Below, one piece after another: positions 17,611-27,647 of a DNA stretch of 64,000 nucleotides; the first letter of the stretch is position 1; each line of letters opens with the position of its first letter. Position numbers and translations under genes: made by a program. Below the pieces are notes generated by a model. The model was given only the letters and a program-made list of their open reading frames with translations. It had not been told where the DNA came from and did no database searches. Origin of the DNA: Hufsiella ginkgonis. Lineage in GTDB: Bacteria > Bacteroidota > Bacteroidia > Sphingobacteriales > Sphingobacteriaceae. Location of the stretch: contig NZ_WVHS01000002.1 in NCBI RefSeq assembly GCF_009834915.1, positions 372,001 to 436,000 on the forward strand, given 5' to 3'.

Positions 17611-19518
17611 TTATTTTTTCAACAGCACCAGTTTCCGGTTATCCACATCAGCGGCAAGCTGGTAGAACTCAAAAAGCTCCTGGTATTTCCCGGCCGGGTA
17701 AGTGCCCTGGTTGATCTGCATCGTGCGGGTATACGTCAGCTGGTTGCCTTTCAGTTCCGAGGAAATGCTGAACGTACCGAACGGCTTTTCTACTTTCATA
17801 TCCTGTGGATAACTTTCGGGCTGGAACCCTTCGGGCAAAGTAAAAATGAATTTGTCTACATCCAGGTAACCGCGGTTGATATATACGGGATTGACCCGGT
17901 TATTTACTTCCCGGATACCGCTGGAGATCTTGTTCACCTCGTTAACCGGGATGTACATTCGCTTATCGTTCGTTACGCCATATCCTTCGGCAGTAAATAC
18001 CAGCTGCTCGGTAGCCACCGGGTTTATTTGTTTATCCTGGGTGAGCTTAAACGACTTAACTTCCAGGTTATCGATCACGTAGATATCATGCAGCTTCTTA
18101 ACCTGCTCCGTGTAGGGGGAGTTAAACAGCTCCCCGCGGTTGTCATACTGAGTTCCCGCGAAACGGGTAACCATCTCGCCGCTGAGAACGCCCCGGCTAT
18201 CCAGGGTAAACTTCGCCTCGCGTACCTGCGAGTTCATCGCAGCGGAGTACACAGGGGTGCGCATTACCTTACCGCCATTTTCTGTGCAGGCTACTACCAG
18301 GCGGTCGTCGGTAAAATCACTGAGAAAACCGAAAGGGATCTTTTGGTTGGTACATTCGAGCCAGGTGGTGTCGCGTTCAAAAGGCACGCAAAGGATCACG
18401 TGGTTTCCCTGGTTCATGGAAGCAAAATGCGGTGAAGCGCTCACTTTGGCATTACCAGCCTCCACTACGGTATACCAGGATTTAATGCCCGCCACCTTAA
18501 GCAGGCCGTGCATATAGTTTACCAGGCCTTTGCAATCGCCGTAGCCGGTACGGTCGACTTCGGAGGCCAGGATTGGCTGAAAGCCGCCAATGCCCACCTG
18601 CACGCTGATGTAGCGCGTCTTCTGCTGCATGTATTCGTAGATCTTCTTTGCTTTCTCTTTCGGCGAGGCGACGTTCCTGGTCATTTCCAGTACTTGTGCG
18701 GCAGTTTCCGGCGGGATGGCGCTGCGACCGGTCAGCAGCTTATCATATACCCAGCGCCCAAATTCGTCCCAATTGGTAAAAGAGCCCTTCACACCGTCAT
18801 AGCTGAACTGTACCGGCGCCACCTGTACCGAAGTCATCAGCACTTCTTCATTCGGGCTGAACGGCTCGTCGCGATACGCCTTCATGTTAAAAACCTCCCA
18901 TGACCAGGTGCTAAACCCATCGGCCGAAGTGCCTTTTACCAGTTTGCCGGGGAAGTTATTTTCAAGGTACCTGATCTCGAAGCCGGGTTTAGCCTTCACG
19001 GTAAATGCGGCTTTTTCTACGGATACGCCTGGTTCCGGGTTGGGGCGCCAATCGGGGAACGACAACGTTTGCTTTACCTTCACTTCATATTCATATTCAA
19101 CCGTATACGGGTACGTGGTTATGGCGGGACGGTAATATTTGATCCGCGAATCCTCGTAAAGAGAGAAATCGCTGATGGCGCTCTGGTCCTTAAAATCCTT
19201 TTCACTAAAGCGGTTAATGGGGAGCCCGAACTCATTCATAATGGTACCCCGCACCGACTTTATTTGCCGGGTTTTATCATACCAAAGGTAGATCTGTGCT
19301 TCCGCATCGCCATTTTTATTGAGTACAGTTACTGATTTTTTAAGCGTATGCGTGGCATTCTCCAGGTCTTTTACTTCGATGGTAAGCTGCATGTTGCGGA
19401 CCACGGCGCTTGCGCGCGACGACAACCCTGGAGGGATAGACGCTACGGTATACGTTTGCCGCCCCACGGCACCTGGTCCCGTCAGCAGCAGCAAAATTAA
19501 CATCTTGAAAAATCTCAT
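17611..19518 (-). CDS. DUF3857/transglutaminase-like exported protein (catalytic Cys present)
   Basis: A 635-residue protein with signal peptide (MRFFKMLILLLLTGPGAVG). The N-terminal DUF3857 beta domain spans about residues 45-250; the transglutaminase core near 285-390 has the Cys in TGYGDCKGLVNYMHGLL and the His in NQGNHVILCVPF, followed by WLECTNQ in the Asp position. A C-terminal DUF3858-like beta region follows. This architecture is widespread in Bacteroidetes, but its substrate is unknown; papain-like protease or cross-linking activity in the periplasm is possible. It overlaps the upstream paralogue by 4 bp, so the two are translationally coupled. Confidence 0.88.
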   Translation of the reverse strand: MRFFKMLILLLLTGPGAVGRQTYTVASIPPGLSSRASAVVRNMQLTIEVKDLENATHTLKKSVTVLNKNGDAEAQIYLWYDKTRQIKSVRGTIMNEFGLPINRFSEKDFKDQSAISDFSLYEDSRIKYYRPAITTYPYTVEYEYEVKVKQTLSFPDWRPNPEPGVSVEKAAFTVKAKPGFEIRYLENNFPGKLVKGTSADGFSTWSWEVFNMKAYRDEPFSPNEEVLMTSVQVAPVQFSYDGVKGSFTNWDEFGRWVYDKLLTGRSAIPPETAAQVLEMTRNVASPKEKAKKIYEYMQQKTRYISVQVGIGGFQPILASEVDRTGYGDCKGLVNYMHGLLKVAGIKSWYTVVEAGNAKVSASPHFASMNQGNHVILCVPFERDTTWLECTNQKIPFGFLSDFTDDRLVVACTENGGKVMRTPVYSAAMNSQVREAKFTLDSRGVLSGEMVTRFAGTQYDNRGELFNSPYTEQVKKLHDIYVIDNLEVKSFKLTQDKQINPVATEQLVFTAEGYGVTNDKRMYIPVNEVNKISSGIREVNNRVNPVYINRGYLDVDKFIFTLPEGFQPESYPQDMKVEKPFGTFSISSELKGNQLTYTRTMQINQGTYPAGKYQELFEFYQLAADVDNRKLVLLKK

Positions 19519-21485
19519 AGTTTCTTACGAAAAACGATGTCTGTTTTTTGCGTTTGTATGATCCTGTTGTACATCTCCTTCAGGTAGGAGTATTCTTCGT
19601 TACTGTAAACAGACTTATTGAACTGTGTGATCTGTGTATAAACCAGTTGGTTGCCATCGATGTTGGTCTCGCTGGTATATCGTCCGCCGCTTAGCGGCAG
19701 CGCCAGGCCAATGGGCGCCGGCTTGCTGGCAACCTCGAACCGCTCCGGGAATCTTAGCGACATCTGGATACGGTAATCAGACGGCGATCCCATGTCAACC
19801 GGGTAGGTACGTTCTTTCAGCTTAAAAGGATTCTCGCGGATGGCTTCCATGAAAAAAGGGTTAAACGAAAAAGACCCGGTGTTAAGGTCGCTAAAAGCAT
19901 CGATCTGTACCTCGTATATCTCTTCAAGCGCCAGGTCCAGGCTATCGATATTGTTTATCTGGCTTTTTAACAGCTTGATCCTGGGCATCTTCTCGTCCAG
20001 GTTCTCTACATATTCTTCTACTGAATTGAACTTCTTGATCGCCCGTCGTTTGTTGTAAGCCTCATAGCCTTTGGAGTAACATTTCAGCGCACCGGTGATC
20101 TTTCCATTGTCGTTGATAGTAAGATCGAGGTTTAACGTGCGGCTCTTTTTCTCGGCGGCGGTCATATCGATCCAGTAAGAGGGTTTGTTCCGGCTGATCA
20201 CACGTCCCTGGTCATTAATGCACTTGAACGGCAGCAAGCCAAAGGGCAGGAGCGGGTCGGTGGCATCCAGCATGTAGCTTTTCCCGTCAATATTTACCTG
20301 GGCTACCACGTAATCGAAGTCGCTGAGTACCGGGTAAAGTTTATTGATAAAGCCGTTCTCGCGGGTCGACAACAGCACGGCCTCTGCATCCAGCCCGGCG
20401 TACGAGAGCGCAGCAACAAGCGCGAGATTGATATCGCCGCTGCTGCCGGTATGGCTTTCATAAGCCTTCCTGATCCCGGTCATGCTGTAAATCCCGTCGA
20501 AACCGTTCCATTTATACCATTTCTGCAGGTAAGCATAAATAGCTTTCGCCTTGCTCAGCGGGGCGGTTTTACCGGCGAGAACAGGCGTAAGCTTATCCTT
20601 AAACAGATCTCCCTTCTTGATCTGGGCTCCAAAAGCGTCATGCCGCTGCAGGTCGACGTCGATCGCCTTCCAATCTTTGGTCACCTTGATCTTGGTACCT
20701 TCGTAGTTCTGGTAATCGGCCAGTTCGAAATAAATCGCCGAGCGGAAATTGTTGGGCGAGGTCATATAATCTTCTTCCACCAGCGCGGGTACGTTGGTCA
20801 TGATGTAGGTCATCTTCGAGCAATCCACCTTGATACCACCGCCTGGTGTAAAACATTCTTTCTCCAGCTGGGCATCTGTTTTCGATAGCTTAAGCAATCC
20901 TCTTAACGACACATTATAGTTGAACATAGCCGGGATATGCGCCATATACTCGCTATGCACTTTGGGGATCTCCGACTGGAATACCCAGGGCTGGAAGTTA
21001 AAAATATACGGCTTGGTAATTTCGTAGCTGTACTCGATAATACAGCCCTCGGCGAGATTGGGCATTGCGAACTTAACCACGTCCCAGTGACTGTTCTTGT
21101 TTTCGCGGTAAACCTTCTTAGGGTCGAGGTTGGTGCGCTTCATCTCGCCGTTCGGGCCGGGAGAAATGGTGATACCTGAAATTTCGGAAACGGATTCAAA
21201 CCGGTTGTTGTCTGATTTATAGACCGGGATCACCACATCACCCTGGTTAAACCCTTCTTTATTAAATATTTTAATCTTAACGTGGTATTTGTAGACCAAC
21301 GGGGTGCCTTCGCCGCTGCTCATAAAAGTATCGCCGAATTCATGCAGTACGACGGCGTTGGCGCTGGTATCCGGTGCATACGATTTCATACCGAGCTCAC
21401 TTGCCAGGAACTTGCCAAATTCGAAATCCTGGGCCATGCACACACCCGGTAGCAGGGAGAAAAAGAGGAGTAATCTTAGTTTCAT
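19515..21485 (-). CDS. DUF3857/transglutaminase-like exported protein lacking the catalytic Cys
   Basis: A 656-residue protein started at MKLRLLLFFSLLPGVCMA (21485), a clear signal peptide; a longer frame adds four residues. It has the same DUF3857-plus-transglutaminase layout as the downstream gene, but at the catalytic position it reads HTGSSGDINLALVAALSYAG instead of a Cys-containing GDC motif, while keeping the Asp-containing SYMLDATDP. It is therefore probably not a working transglutaminase and may act as a binding or scaffold partner for its Cys-bearing neighbour, with which it shares a 4-bp overlap (19515-19518). A variant of this kind is common beside an active paralogue. Confidence 0.87.
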   Translation of the reverse strand: MKLRLLLFFSLLPGVCMAQDFEFGKFLASELGMKSYAPDTSANAVVLHEFGDTFMSSGEGTPLVYKYHVKIKIFNKEGFNQGDVVIPVYKSDNNRFESVSEISGITISPGPNGEMKRTNLDPKKVYRENKNSHWDVVKFAMPNLAEGCIIEYSYEITKPYIFNFQPWVFQSEIPKVHSEYMAHIPAMFNYNVSLRGLLKLSKTDAQLEKECFTPGGGIKVDCSKMTYIMTNVPALVEEDYMTSPNNFRSAIYFELADYQNYEGTKIKVTKDWKAIDVDLQRHDAFGAQIKKGDLFKDKLTPVLAGKTAPLSKAKAIYAYLQKWYKWNGFDGIYSMTGIRKAYESHTGSSGDINLALVAALSYAGLDAEAVLLSTRENGFINKLYPVLSDFDYVVAQVNIDGKSYMLDATDPLLPFGLLPFKCINDQGRVISRNKPSYWIDMTAAEKKSRTLNLDLTINDNGKITGALKCYSKGYEAYNKRRAIKKFNSVEEYVENLDEKMPRIKLLKSQINNIDSLDLALEEIYEVQIDAFSDLNTGSFSFNPFFMEAIRENPFKLKERTYPVDMGSPSDYRIQMSLRFPERFEVASKPAPIGLALPLSGGRYTSETNIDGNQLVYTQITQFNKSVYSNEEYSYLKEMYNRIIQTQKTDIVFRKKL

Positions 21486-21558
21486 ATGTTCGGTCAAAGT
21501 AACAATTCATGTACACAATTACAATAGTTTTACGACCTTCGTCGTTCTCACAACGAAT

Positions 21559-22527
21559 ATGAAATTAAACCTTAAACGCCCCCTGGCCTTTTTCGACCTG
21601 GAGGCAACCGGCGTCAATGTCGCTTCCGACCGGATCGTGGAGATCTCTATACTCAAGGCCATGCCTGACGGGACGGAGCAGATCAAAACCATGCGCATAA
21701 ACCCGGAGATCCCGATTCCGCTGGAGGTCTCCCTGATCCATGGGATCTACGATGAAGACATTAAGGACGCACCGACCTTTAAAGAAGCAGGAGAGGAGCT
21801 TGCCCGTTTCCTTGATGATGCTGACCTGGCAGGCTATAACTCGAACAAATTCGATATCCCGATGCTGCTGGAAGAATTCCTCCGTGCCCGCATTGATTTC
21901 GACCTCGAAAACCGCCGCTTCGTCGACGTTCAGAACATCTTTCACCAGATGGAGCAACGTACCTTGAAAGCGGCCTACCAATTTTATTGCGGTAAATCCA
22001 TCGAGAACGCACATTCGGCAGAAGCGGACATCAAAGCTACATACGAGGTGTTGCTGGCCCAACTCGACAAGTATAAGGAGACCGAGTTTGAAGATAAAAA
22101 AGGCAACAAATCCTTTCCCGTACAAAACGATGTGGAAGCACTCCATAAATTCACCAACCTTAACCGCCCCGTAGACTTCGCCGCCCGGATGGTGTACAAC
22201 GAAGAGGGCGATGAATTGATCAATTTTGGCAAACATAAAGGCAGGCGGGTAGAAGAGGTGTTCGACGCCGAACCCAGCTATTATGCCTGGATGAAACAGG
22301 GCGATTTCCCGCTCTATACCAAACGCTGCCTCGAAAAGATCTGGGTGCGCTGGAATGAAAAGAAAGTGGTGATCCGGAAAACCACCGAAACCGTTACGAA
22401 AATAGAACGCGAACCCGCTCAGGGGCAGCGTTCGTTCCAGAAGCCTCAAAAGCCGGCCAAACCGGAAGAAATCACGCCCGTGACGGACGATATGCTTGCC
22501 CAGTTAAAGATGAAATTCGGGAAATAA
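21559..22527 (+). CDS. DnaQ-like 3'-5' exonuclease with C-terminal DUF3820-like region
   Basis: A 322-residue protein started at the ATG at 21559; the open frame continues upstream across the divergent gene but is not coding there. The exonuclease domain covers about residues 1-175, with the DEDDh residues in FFDLEATG (D, E), AGYNSNKFDIPML (D), and NAHSAEADIKATYEVL (H...D). A C-terminal segment INFGKHKGRRVEEV...YAWMKQGDFPLYTKRCLEKIW matches the small FGKhkG...p.YW.w.l domain (DUF3820 type). It could proofread or trim DNA or RNA. It ends 94 bp upstream of gyrA on the same strand. Confidence 0.9.
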   Translation: MKLNLKRPLAFFDLEATGVNVASDRIVEISILKAMPDGTEQIKTMRINPEIPIPLEVSLIHGIYDEDIKDAPTFKEAGEELARFLDDADLAGYNSNKFDIPMLLEEFLRARIDFDLENRRFVDVQNIFHQMEQRTLKAAYQFYCGKSIENAHSAEADIKATYEVLLAQLDKYKETEFEDKKGNKSFPVQNDVEALHKFTNLNRPVDFAARMVYNEEGDELINFGKHKGRRVEEVFDAEPSYYAWMKQGDFPLYTKRCLEKIWVRWNEKKVVIRKTTETVTKIEREPAQGQRSFQKPQKPAKPEEITPVTDDMLAQLKMKFGK

Positions 22528-22542
22528 ATCAGCGATTTTTAC

Positions 22543-22550
22543 TAACTTCG
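22543..22550 (+). promoter_or_regulatory. Possible -7 box (TAACTTCG) for gyrA
   Basis: Seven of eight positions match TAnnTTTG, 71 bp upstream of the gyrA start at 22622. This would give a leader of about 65 nt. No good -33 element was found. Confidence 0.3.
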
Positions 22551-22621
22551 CGGGTTCGCTACGGCGAATTCACGCATTTGCCTATGGGCATGACTATTTA
22601 ATGAAGAACCAATCATAAAAG

Positions 22622-25216
22622 ATGGCTGAAGAAACAGGAAACGGAGACCAACTACCTACTCACGACCGGATCATTCCAATAAACATCGAAGAAGAAATGA
22701 AATCAGCGTACATTGACTATTCAATGTCCGTGATCGTTTCGCGCGCGCTGCCCGATGTACGCGACGGCTTAAAGCCCGTACACCGCCGGGTATTGTTCGG
22801 CATGTTAGACCTTGGTGTTACCAGTAACAGACCTTATAAAAAATCTGCCCGTATCGTGGGCGACGTACTGGGTAAGTATCACCCGCATGGCGACTCGTCG
22901 GTATACGGCGCCATGGTACGTATGGCACAGGATTGGAGCCTCCGCTACCCGTTAGTAGACGGGCAGGGGAACTTCGGTTCCATTGACGGCGATAACCCGG
23001 CGGCCATGCGTTATACAGAGGCGCGTCTTAAAAAGATCGCCGAGGAGATGCTGGCCGATATCAACAAGGATACGATCGACTACCAGCTTAATTTCGACGA
23101 TTCCCTCGAAGAGCCTACCGTGCTCCCCACCAAGATCCCTAACCTGCTGGTGAACGGCGCTTCGGGTATCGCAGTGGGGATGGCCACCAACATGCCGCCG
23201 CATAACCTGCGCGAAGTGGTGGACGCCACCGTAGCCTATATTGAAAATAACGATATCGATGTAGCCGGGCTGATGCAGTTTGTAAAAGCCCCCGATTTTC
23301 CTACCGGCGGTACCATTTATGGCTATTCCGGTGTGCACGAAGCTTTTGAGACGGGTCGCGGCAGGATCGTGATGCGTGCAAAAGCGGAGATCGAAACCTA
23401 TAAAGGCGATCGCGAACGGATCATCGTAACGGAAATCCCGTACATGATCAACAAAGCCGACATGATCGAGCGTACCGCCGAACTGGTGAACGAGAAAAAG
23501 ATCGAAGGCATTTCGGAGATCCGCGATGAATCGGACCGCGAAGGGATGCGCATCGTCTACGAGATCAAACGCGACGGAAATGCCTCTATCGTACTTAATA
23601 ACCTGTTTAAGTACACAGCCTTACAGACCTCGTTCAGTGTGAATAACATCGCGCTGGTGAACGGCCGCCCGATGATGCTGAACCTCAAAGACCTGATCCG
23701 TCATTTTGTGGACCACCGGCACGAGGTAGTGATCCGCAGAACGAAATTCGAACTGGCGGAGGCCGAAAAAAGAGCCCATATCCTTGAAGGATTGCTGATC
23801 GCGCTCGATCACCTCGACGAAGTGATCCGCCTTATCAGGGCATCGGCTACGCCGGAGGACGCAAGGGCCGGGTTGATGGAACAATTCGGACTTTCAGATA
23901 TCCAGGCACGTGCGATACTCGACATGACGCTTCGCCGGTTAACCGGGCTCGAGCGCGATAAGATCAAGGAAGAGTATGCAGAGCTGATGAAAACCATCGA
24001 TTATTTGAAAGCTGTACTGGCCGACGAAAATCTGCGTATGAAGATCATCACTGATGAGCTGCTGGAAGTGCGCGAAAAATACGGCGACGAACGTAAAACG
24101 AACATCATCCACTCGGCGGAAGACATGCGGATGGAAGATTTTATCGTCGATGAAGATGTGGTGATCACCATTTCGCACGAAGGCTATATCAAACGCACAC
24201 CGCTGGCGGAGTACCGCAAGCAGGGAAGAGGAGGAAAAGGATCGATCGGGTCGAGCTCGCGCGACGAAGATTTTATCGAACACATTATTACGGCTTCCGC
24301 GCATAATTACATGTTGTTCTTTACCGAATCCGGGCAGTGTTTCTGGCTCCGTGCATTCGAAATACCGGAAGGCTCGAGGACCAGTAAAGGGCGTGCCATC
24401 CAGAATATCATCAACATTCCTAAAGAAGAGAAGATCAAGGCCTATATCAGGGTGAAGAACCTGAAAGACCAGGATTACCTTGAAAACAACTTCATCATTA
24501 TGTGTACCAAGAAAGGGGTGATCAAGAAAACGTCCCTGGAAGCGTACTCACGACCGCGTGCGAATGGCATTAACGCCATTAACATCAACGAGGGCGATCA
24601 GCTGTTGGAGGCTTGCCTCACCAGCGGTGGCGCCGAGATCGTAATGGCGCTGCGCTCAGGCCGCGCCATTCGTTTCAACGAAGCAACCGTTCGCCCGATG
24701 GGCAGAACCGCTACCGGGGTGAGAGGTATCACACTGGCAAGCGTGAAAGACGAAGTGGTGGGTATGATCAGCGTCGACAGTCCCGAGGTTACCGTCCTCG
24801 TAGTTTCGGAAAAAGGCTACGGAAAACGTACCGATATCGAAGACTACCGCGTGACAAACCGTGGCGGCAAGGGGGTAAAAACCATCAATGTTACCGAGAA
24901 AACCGGTCAGCTGGTGGCGATCAAAGATGTGACGGATAAAGAGGACCTGATGATCATCAACCGCTCGGGTATCGTGATCCGCATCGGTGTAGCCGACCTG
25001 CGCATTATGGGCCGTGCCACACAAGGGGTAAGGCTGATCACGTTTAAAGGTGACGACGAGATCGCCTCTATCGCAAAAGTAGATAGGGAGGAAGAAATAG
25101 TGGATGCCGAAATAACAGAGATCGCCGGAACTGATGAGGCGGAAACGGCACCGGAAGAGGACAATTCAACAGAAGAAAATAATACAACAGGAGAAGGATC
25201 GTTACCAGAAGAATAA
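22622..25216 (+). CDS. gyrA: DNA gyrase subunit A
   Basis: An 864-residue type II topoisomerase subunit. The breakage-reunion domain has the PHGDSSVY segment and the catalytic Tyr in [10 protein letters not shown] (about residue 130). The gyrase-specific GyrA box appears as KQGRGGKGS (near 530), supporting GyrA over ParC, and six beta-propeller blades follow, ending in an acidic, Thr/Glu-rich tail. In the quinolone-determining region the Ser equivalent to E. coli Ser83 is kept, but the Asp87 equivalent is Gly (SSVYGAM); this may be normal for the lineage. The downstream TPR genes follow within 15 bp, so they are probably cotranscribed. Confidence 0.97.
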   Translation: MAEETGNGDQLPTHDRIIPINIEEEMKSAYIDYSMSVIVSRALPDVRDGLKPVHRRVLFGMLDLGVTSNRPYKKSARIVGDVLGKYHPHGDSSVYGAMVRMAQDWSLRYPLVDGQGNFGSIDGDNPAAMRYTEARLKKIAEEMLADINKDTIDYQLNFDDSLEEPTVLPTKIPNLLVNGASGIAVGMATNMPPHNLREVVDATVAYIENNDIDVAGLMQFVKAPDFPTGGTIYGYSGVHEAFETGRGRIVMRAKAEIETYKGDRERIIVTEIPYMINKADMIERTAELVNEKKIEGISEIRDESDREGMRIVYEIKRDGNASIVLNNLFKYTALQTSFSVNNIALVNGRPMMLNLKDLIRHFVDHRHEVVIRRTKFELAEAEKRAHILEGLLIALDHLDEVIRLIRASATPEDARAGLMEQFGLSDIQARAILDMTLRRLTGLERDKIKEEYAELMKTIDYLKAVLADENLRMKIITDELLEVREKYGDERKTNIIHSAEDMRMEDFIVDEDVVITISHEGYIKRTPLAEYRKQGRGGKGSIGSSSRDEDFIEHIITASAHNYMLFFTESGQCFWLRAFEIPEGSRTSKGRAIQNIINIPKEEKIKAYIRVKNLKDQDYLENNFIIMCTKKGVIKKTSLEAYSRPRANGINAININEGDQLLEACLTSGGAEIVMALRSGRAIRFNEATVRPMGRTATGVRGITLASVKDEVVGMISVDSPEVTVLVVSEKGYGKRTDIEDYRVTNRGGKGVKTINVTEKTGQLVAIKDVTDKEDLMIINRSGIVIRIGVADLRIMGRATQGVRLITFKGDDEIASIAKVDREEEIVDAEITEIAGTDEAETAPEEDNSTEENNTTGEGSLPEE

Positions 25217-25230
25217 CGATTTGACGATAC

Positions 25231-26334
25231 ATGGTTAAAAAGGCAATTTTAACGGTTGGATTTATTGGCTGCTTTTTTATGGTGCAGGCGCAAACGGTCA
25301 TCAAAGAAGCGGCTAATAACCTGGCGTTGTACTCCACGTCGAAAGATTTCGCTTTGCTGGAAAAAGCAAAAAAATCCATAGACGATGTGTACAAAACCAG
25401 GAAAGATTCGGTTTCTTACCGCCATAACCTGCTTCGCAGCATGATCTACGCCAACCTGGCGAATGCGGATGCGAAGAGAAAGCTCGCTTACAAGAAAGAT
25501 CCGGCCGACGAGGCGTTGTTCTCGCTCCGGAAACTGACCAATGTAAAGCAGAACGACGAGCATTCCGCCGAGATCATATTTATCAGGAAACAGCTGGCCA
25601 ATTATTTCCTGGTAAGGGCCAACGGACAGCTAAGTGCGCTTAATTATTCGAATGCGCTTTACGCGTACCGGATGGTAGATTCGCTTACCTCCGGCGATAT
25701 CAAGGTGAAACATAACCTGGCTTTGCTGAGCGAACGTCTCGGGCAGGCGGTTAAAGCGGAAAGCTATTACAAGCAACTTATTGAAGACAAAGAACATGCA
25801 CTGCCGGATTACTTTATGGCGCTTTCCAACCTGTACGACAACCGGGGAGACTTCAACAAGTCGATGGAGGTGCTTCAAAAGGGCAGGGAGCTATTCCCCG
25901 GCAACCGGGATATGCTGTTTAAAATGATTAACCGGTACGCAGATAACGGGCAGTACAACGCCGTAACCACCCTTATCGGCGATGCCCTAAATTTGGATCC
26001 TGAAAATCAAAATTTAAATTATCTTGCAGGGTTTTCTTACGAATACAGCGGAAACCGGTCGCTTGCCGAAGGGTACTACAAAAAAGTGATCGACCTCGAT
26101 GCCAATAATTACGACGCGAATTATTCGTTAGGATTACTTTATCTAAATTTATACGCAAAGAACAACAAAGAAGAAACGTTACAGGACGCGGGAAAATACC
26201 TGGCACGGGCGCGTGAGATTAGCCCGAACCAGGTGAACCTGCTAAAATCGCTGATCGTGTATTATGGCATCACCAACGATACCGGCGAAGCGGAAAAAGT
26301 AAAAAATGTTTTAAACCAGATTATATTAAATTAA
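25231..26334 (+). CDS. Exported TPR protein
   Basis: A 367-residue protein with signal peptide (MVKKAILTVGFIGCFFMVQAQ). The rest is helical, with several tetratricopeptide-like repeats, clearest at NYSNALYAYRMVD, GQAVKAESYYKQLIED, DFNKSMEVLQKGRELFP, NLAGFSYEYSGNRSLAEGYYKKVIDLDANNYDANYSLGLLYLN (seen as two adjoining repeats) and the C-terminal YGITNDTGEAEKVKNVL. TPR arrays bind proteins; no catalytic motif is present. It sits between gyrA and another TPR gene (6 bp gap), an arrangement typical of this phylum. Confidence 0.85.
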   Translation: MVKKAILTVGFIGCFFMVQAQTVIKEAANNLALYSTSKDFALLEKAKKSIDDVYKTRKDSVSYRHNLLRSMIYANLANADAKRKLAYKKDPADEALFSLRKLTNVKQNDEHSAEIIFIRKQLANYFLVRANGQLSALNYSNALYAYRMVDSLTSGDIKVKHNLALLSERLGQAVKAESYYKQLIEDKEHALPDYFMALSNLYDNRGDFNKSMEVLQKGRELFPGNRDMLFKMINRYADNGQYNAVTTLIGDALNLDPENQNLNYLAGFSYEYSGNRSLAEGYYKKVIDLDANNYDANYSLGLLYLNLYAKNNKEETLQDAGKYLARAREISPNQVNLLKSLIVYYGITNDTGEAEKVKNVLNQIILN

Positions 26335-26340
26335 CGGATT

Positions 26341-27525
26341 ATGAAAAATAGCGGTTTTATTTTAGGGTTGGCCCTTTTGATCTCCGGCGCAACGACCTAT
26401 GCCCAAAAATCAGAACTAACGAACGCAAAGAAGGGTTACGAAGAGTACCAGTCGTTAAGGAGCAGCGCTGCCGCGTTGAGTACAGCCTCCTTAAAGAAAG
26501 CACAGGTGGCGATCGACAAAGCCACAATACACGAAAAAACTTTGGCCGATCCGGAAGTTTGGAGCTACCGCGCGAACATTTATGCCGGTCTCGCTTCGCT
26601 TGATACCATTAATGCGAAGATCGATCCGATGATCGCGGAATCCGCAAAAGCCATTAAAAAGGCGACAGAGCTCGATACGAAAGGCGAGCAAAAAGCAAAT
26701 ATCGCGATCGCAACAGAAACATTGGCTTCAATTGCCCTTAACAAAGGGGTGAGGGCATACAAAAGCGCCAAGTACGGCGATGCTTTCAAGGCCTTCGAAG
26801 AATCTGCGGCGTTTTCAGGCGCAGGCAAAGATACTACCGCCTTATATTACTCAGCCATTTCCGCACAGAACGCAAAAGATTACCAGGGAGCGATCAAGCA
26901 GTATACCGCGTTATTAAGCTCAAATTACTCGATGCTGGAAGATGTATATTCGAACCTTTCTATCCTTTATGCCTCTCCGACAGTGAAAGACACCGCTGCT
27001 GCGATCCGGATCGCCGGGGAAGGAGTGAAACGCTTTCCTAAGAATTCTGTGTTAGCCACCCGCGAGATCGAGTTCAGCCTCATGACAGGTAAGGAGAAAG
27101 AGATCATCGGTAAGATAGATGCCCAGGCTGCAAAAGAGCCCACCAACAAGCTATTACCTTACTACCTTGGAATCGCCTATAATTCACTAAAAGACTATAA
27201 AAAAGCGGAAGACGCGTATAAAAGAGCGATCGCTATTGACCCTTCTTTTGATAACGCGAACATCAACCTCGGCGGATTGATCATGAACTCCGGCATCGAG
27301 ATCTATAACGCCACCAACAAGCTTCCTGCCAGCAAAACGGCAGAATACAAGGCTGGTATGGCTAAGGCAAATGCCGAATTCGACCGCGCGTTGCCTTACC
27401 TGGAAAAATCAACACAGCTAAACCCTAAATCGGAACTGGCCTGGAGAAACCTGAGAACTTACTATATGATTAAGAACAACCAGGCAAAGGTTGATGAAGT
27501 ACAGAAAAAACTGGATGAGTTGTAG
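26341..27525 (+). CDS. Exported TPR protein
   Basis: A 394-residue protein with signal peptide (MKNSGFILGLALLISGATTYA). It is lysine- and alanine-rich and helical, with TPR motifs at EVWSYRANIYAGLASLD, AKYGDAFKAFEESAAF, KDYQGAIKQYTALLSS, and LLPYYLGIAYNSLKDYKKAEDAYKRAIAIDPSF followed by the last repeat SELAWRNLRTYYMIKNNQAKVDE. It resembles the preceding gene in plan and is probably a paralogue. No enzymatic motif was found. It is the last gene of the gyrA operon, closed by the hairpin at 27571-27610. Its ATGAAAAAT start region is complementary over nine bases to the linker of the candidate small RNAs at 32029-32051 and 32334-32356. Confidence 0.85.
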   Translation: MKNSGFILGLALLISGATTYAQKSELTNAKKGYEEYQSLRSSAAALSTASLKKAQVAIDKATIHEKTLADPEVWSYRANIYAGLASLDTINAKIDPMIAESAKAIKKATELDTKGEQKANIAIATETLASIALNKGVRAYKSAKYGDAFKAFEESAAFSGAGKDTTALYYSAISAQNAKDYQGAIKQYTALLSSNYSMLEDVYSNLSILYASPTVKDTAAAIRIAGEGVKRFPKNSVLATREIEFSLMTGKEKEIIGKIDAQAAKEPTNKLLPYYLGIAYNSLKDYKKAEDAYKRAIAIDPSFDNANINLGGLIMNSGIEIYNATNKLPASKTAEYKAGMAKANAEFDRALPYLEKSTQLNPKSELAWRNLRTYYMIKNNQAKVDEVQKKLDEL

Positions 27526-27570
27526 CTTATACAGCAACCGGCATTTTTAAAGTTAAAGGTTAAAGTTTGA

Positions 27571-27610
27571 GTGAAAGGTTGGGCGTTTAATAAAGCGTCC
27601 AACCTTTCAC
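27571..27610. terminator. Long hairpin between the convergent TPR and Ku operons
   Basis: GTGAAAGGTTGGGCG (27571-27585) pairs with 27596-27610 around a 10-nt loop; the one mismatch on the minus strand is a G-U pair on the plus strand. Outer arms GGTTAAA (about 27559-27565) and TTTAACC (about 27612-27618) extend the stem. It lies 46 bp after the TPR stop and 37 bp before the Ku stop. There is no long T-run. Confidence 0.6.
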
Positions 27611-27647
27611 GTTTAACCCCGAAACTTTATGGAGGCAACCGAAATTA

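Noticed and set aside
21304-21558. N-terminal extension of the exonuclease
   Set aside because: It overlaps the divergent transglutaminase gene and lacks homologous features; the ATG at 21559 begins the first strand of the domain.
21565-22449. Minus-strand frame of 294 codons inside the exonuclease gene
   Set aside because: No family motif; the opposite strand encodes a DEDDh exonuclease.
27559-27618. Long hairpin as a small RNA or MITE
   Set aside because: It sits exactly between two convergent operons, has no promoter or second copy in the window, and is better explained as a terminator.
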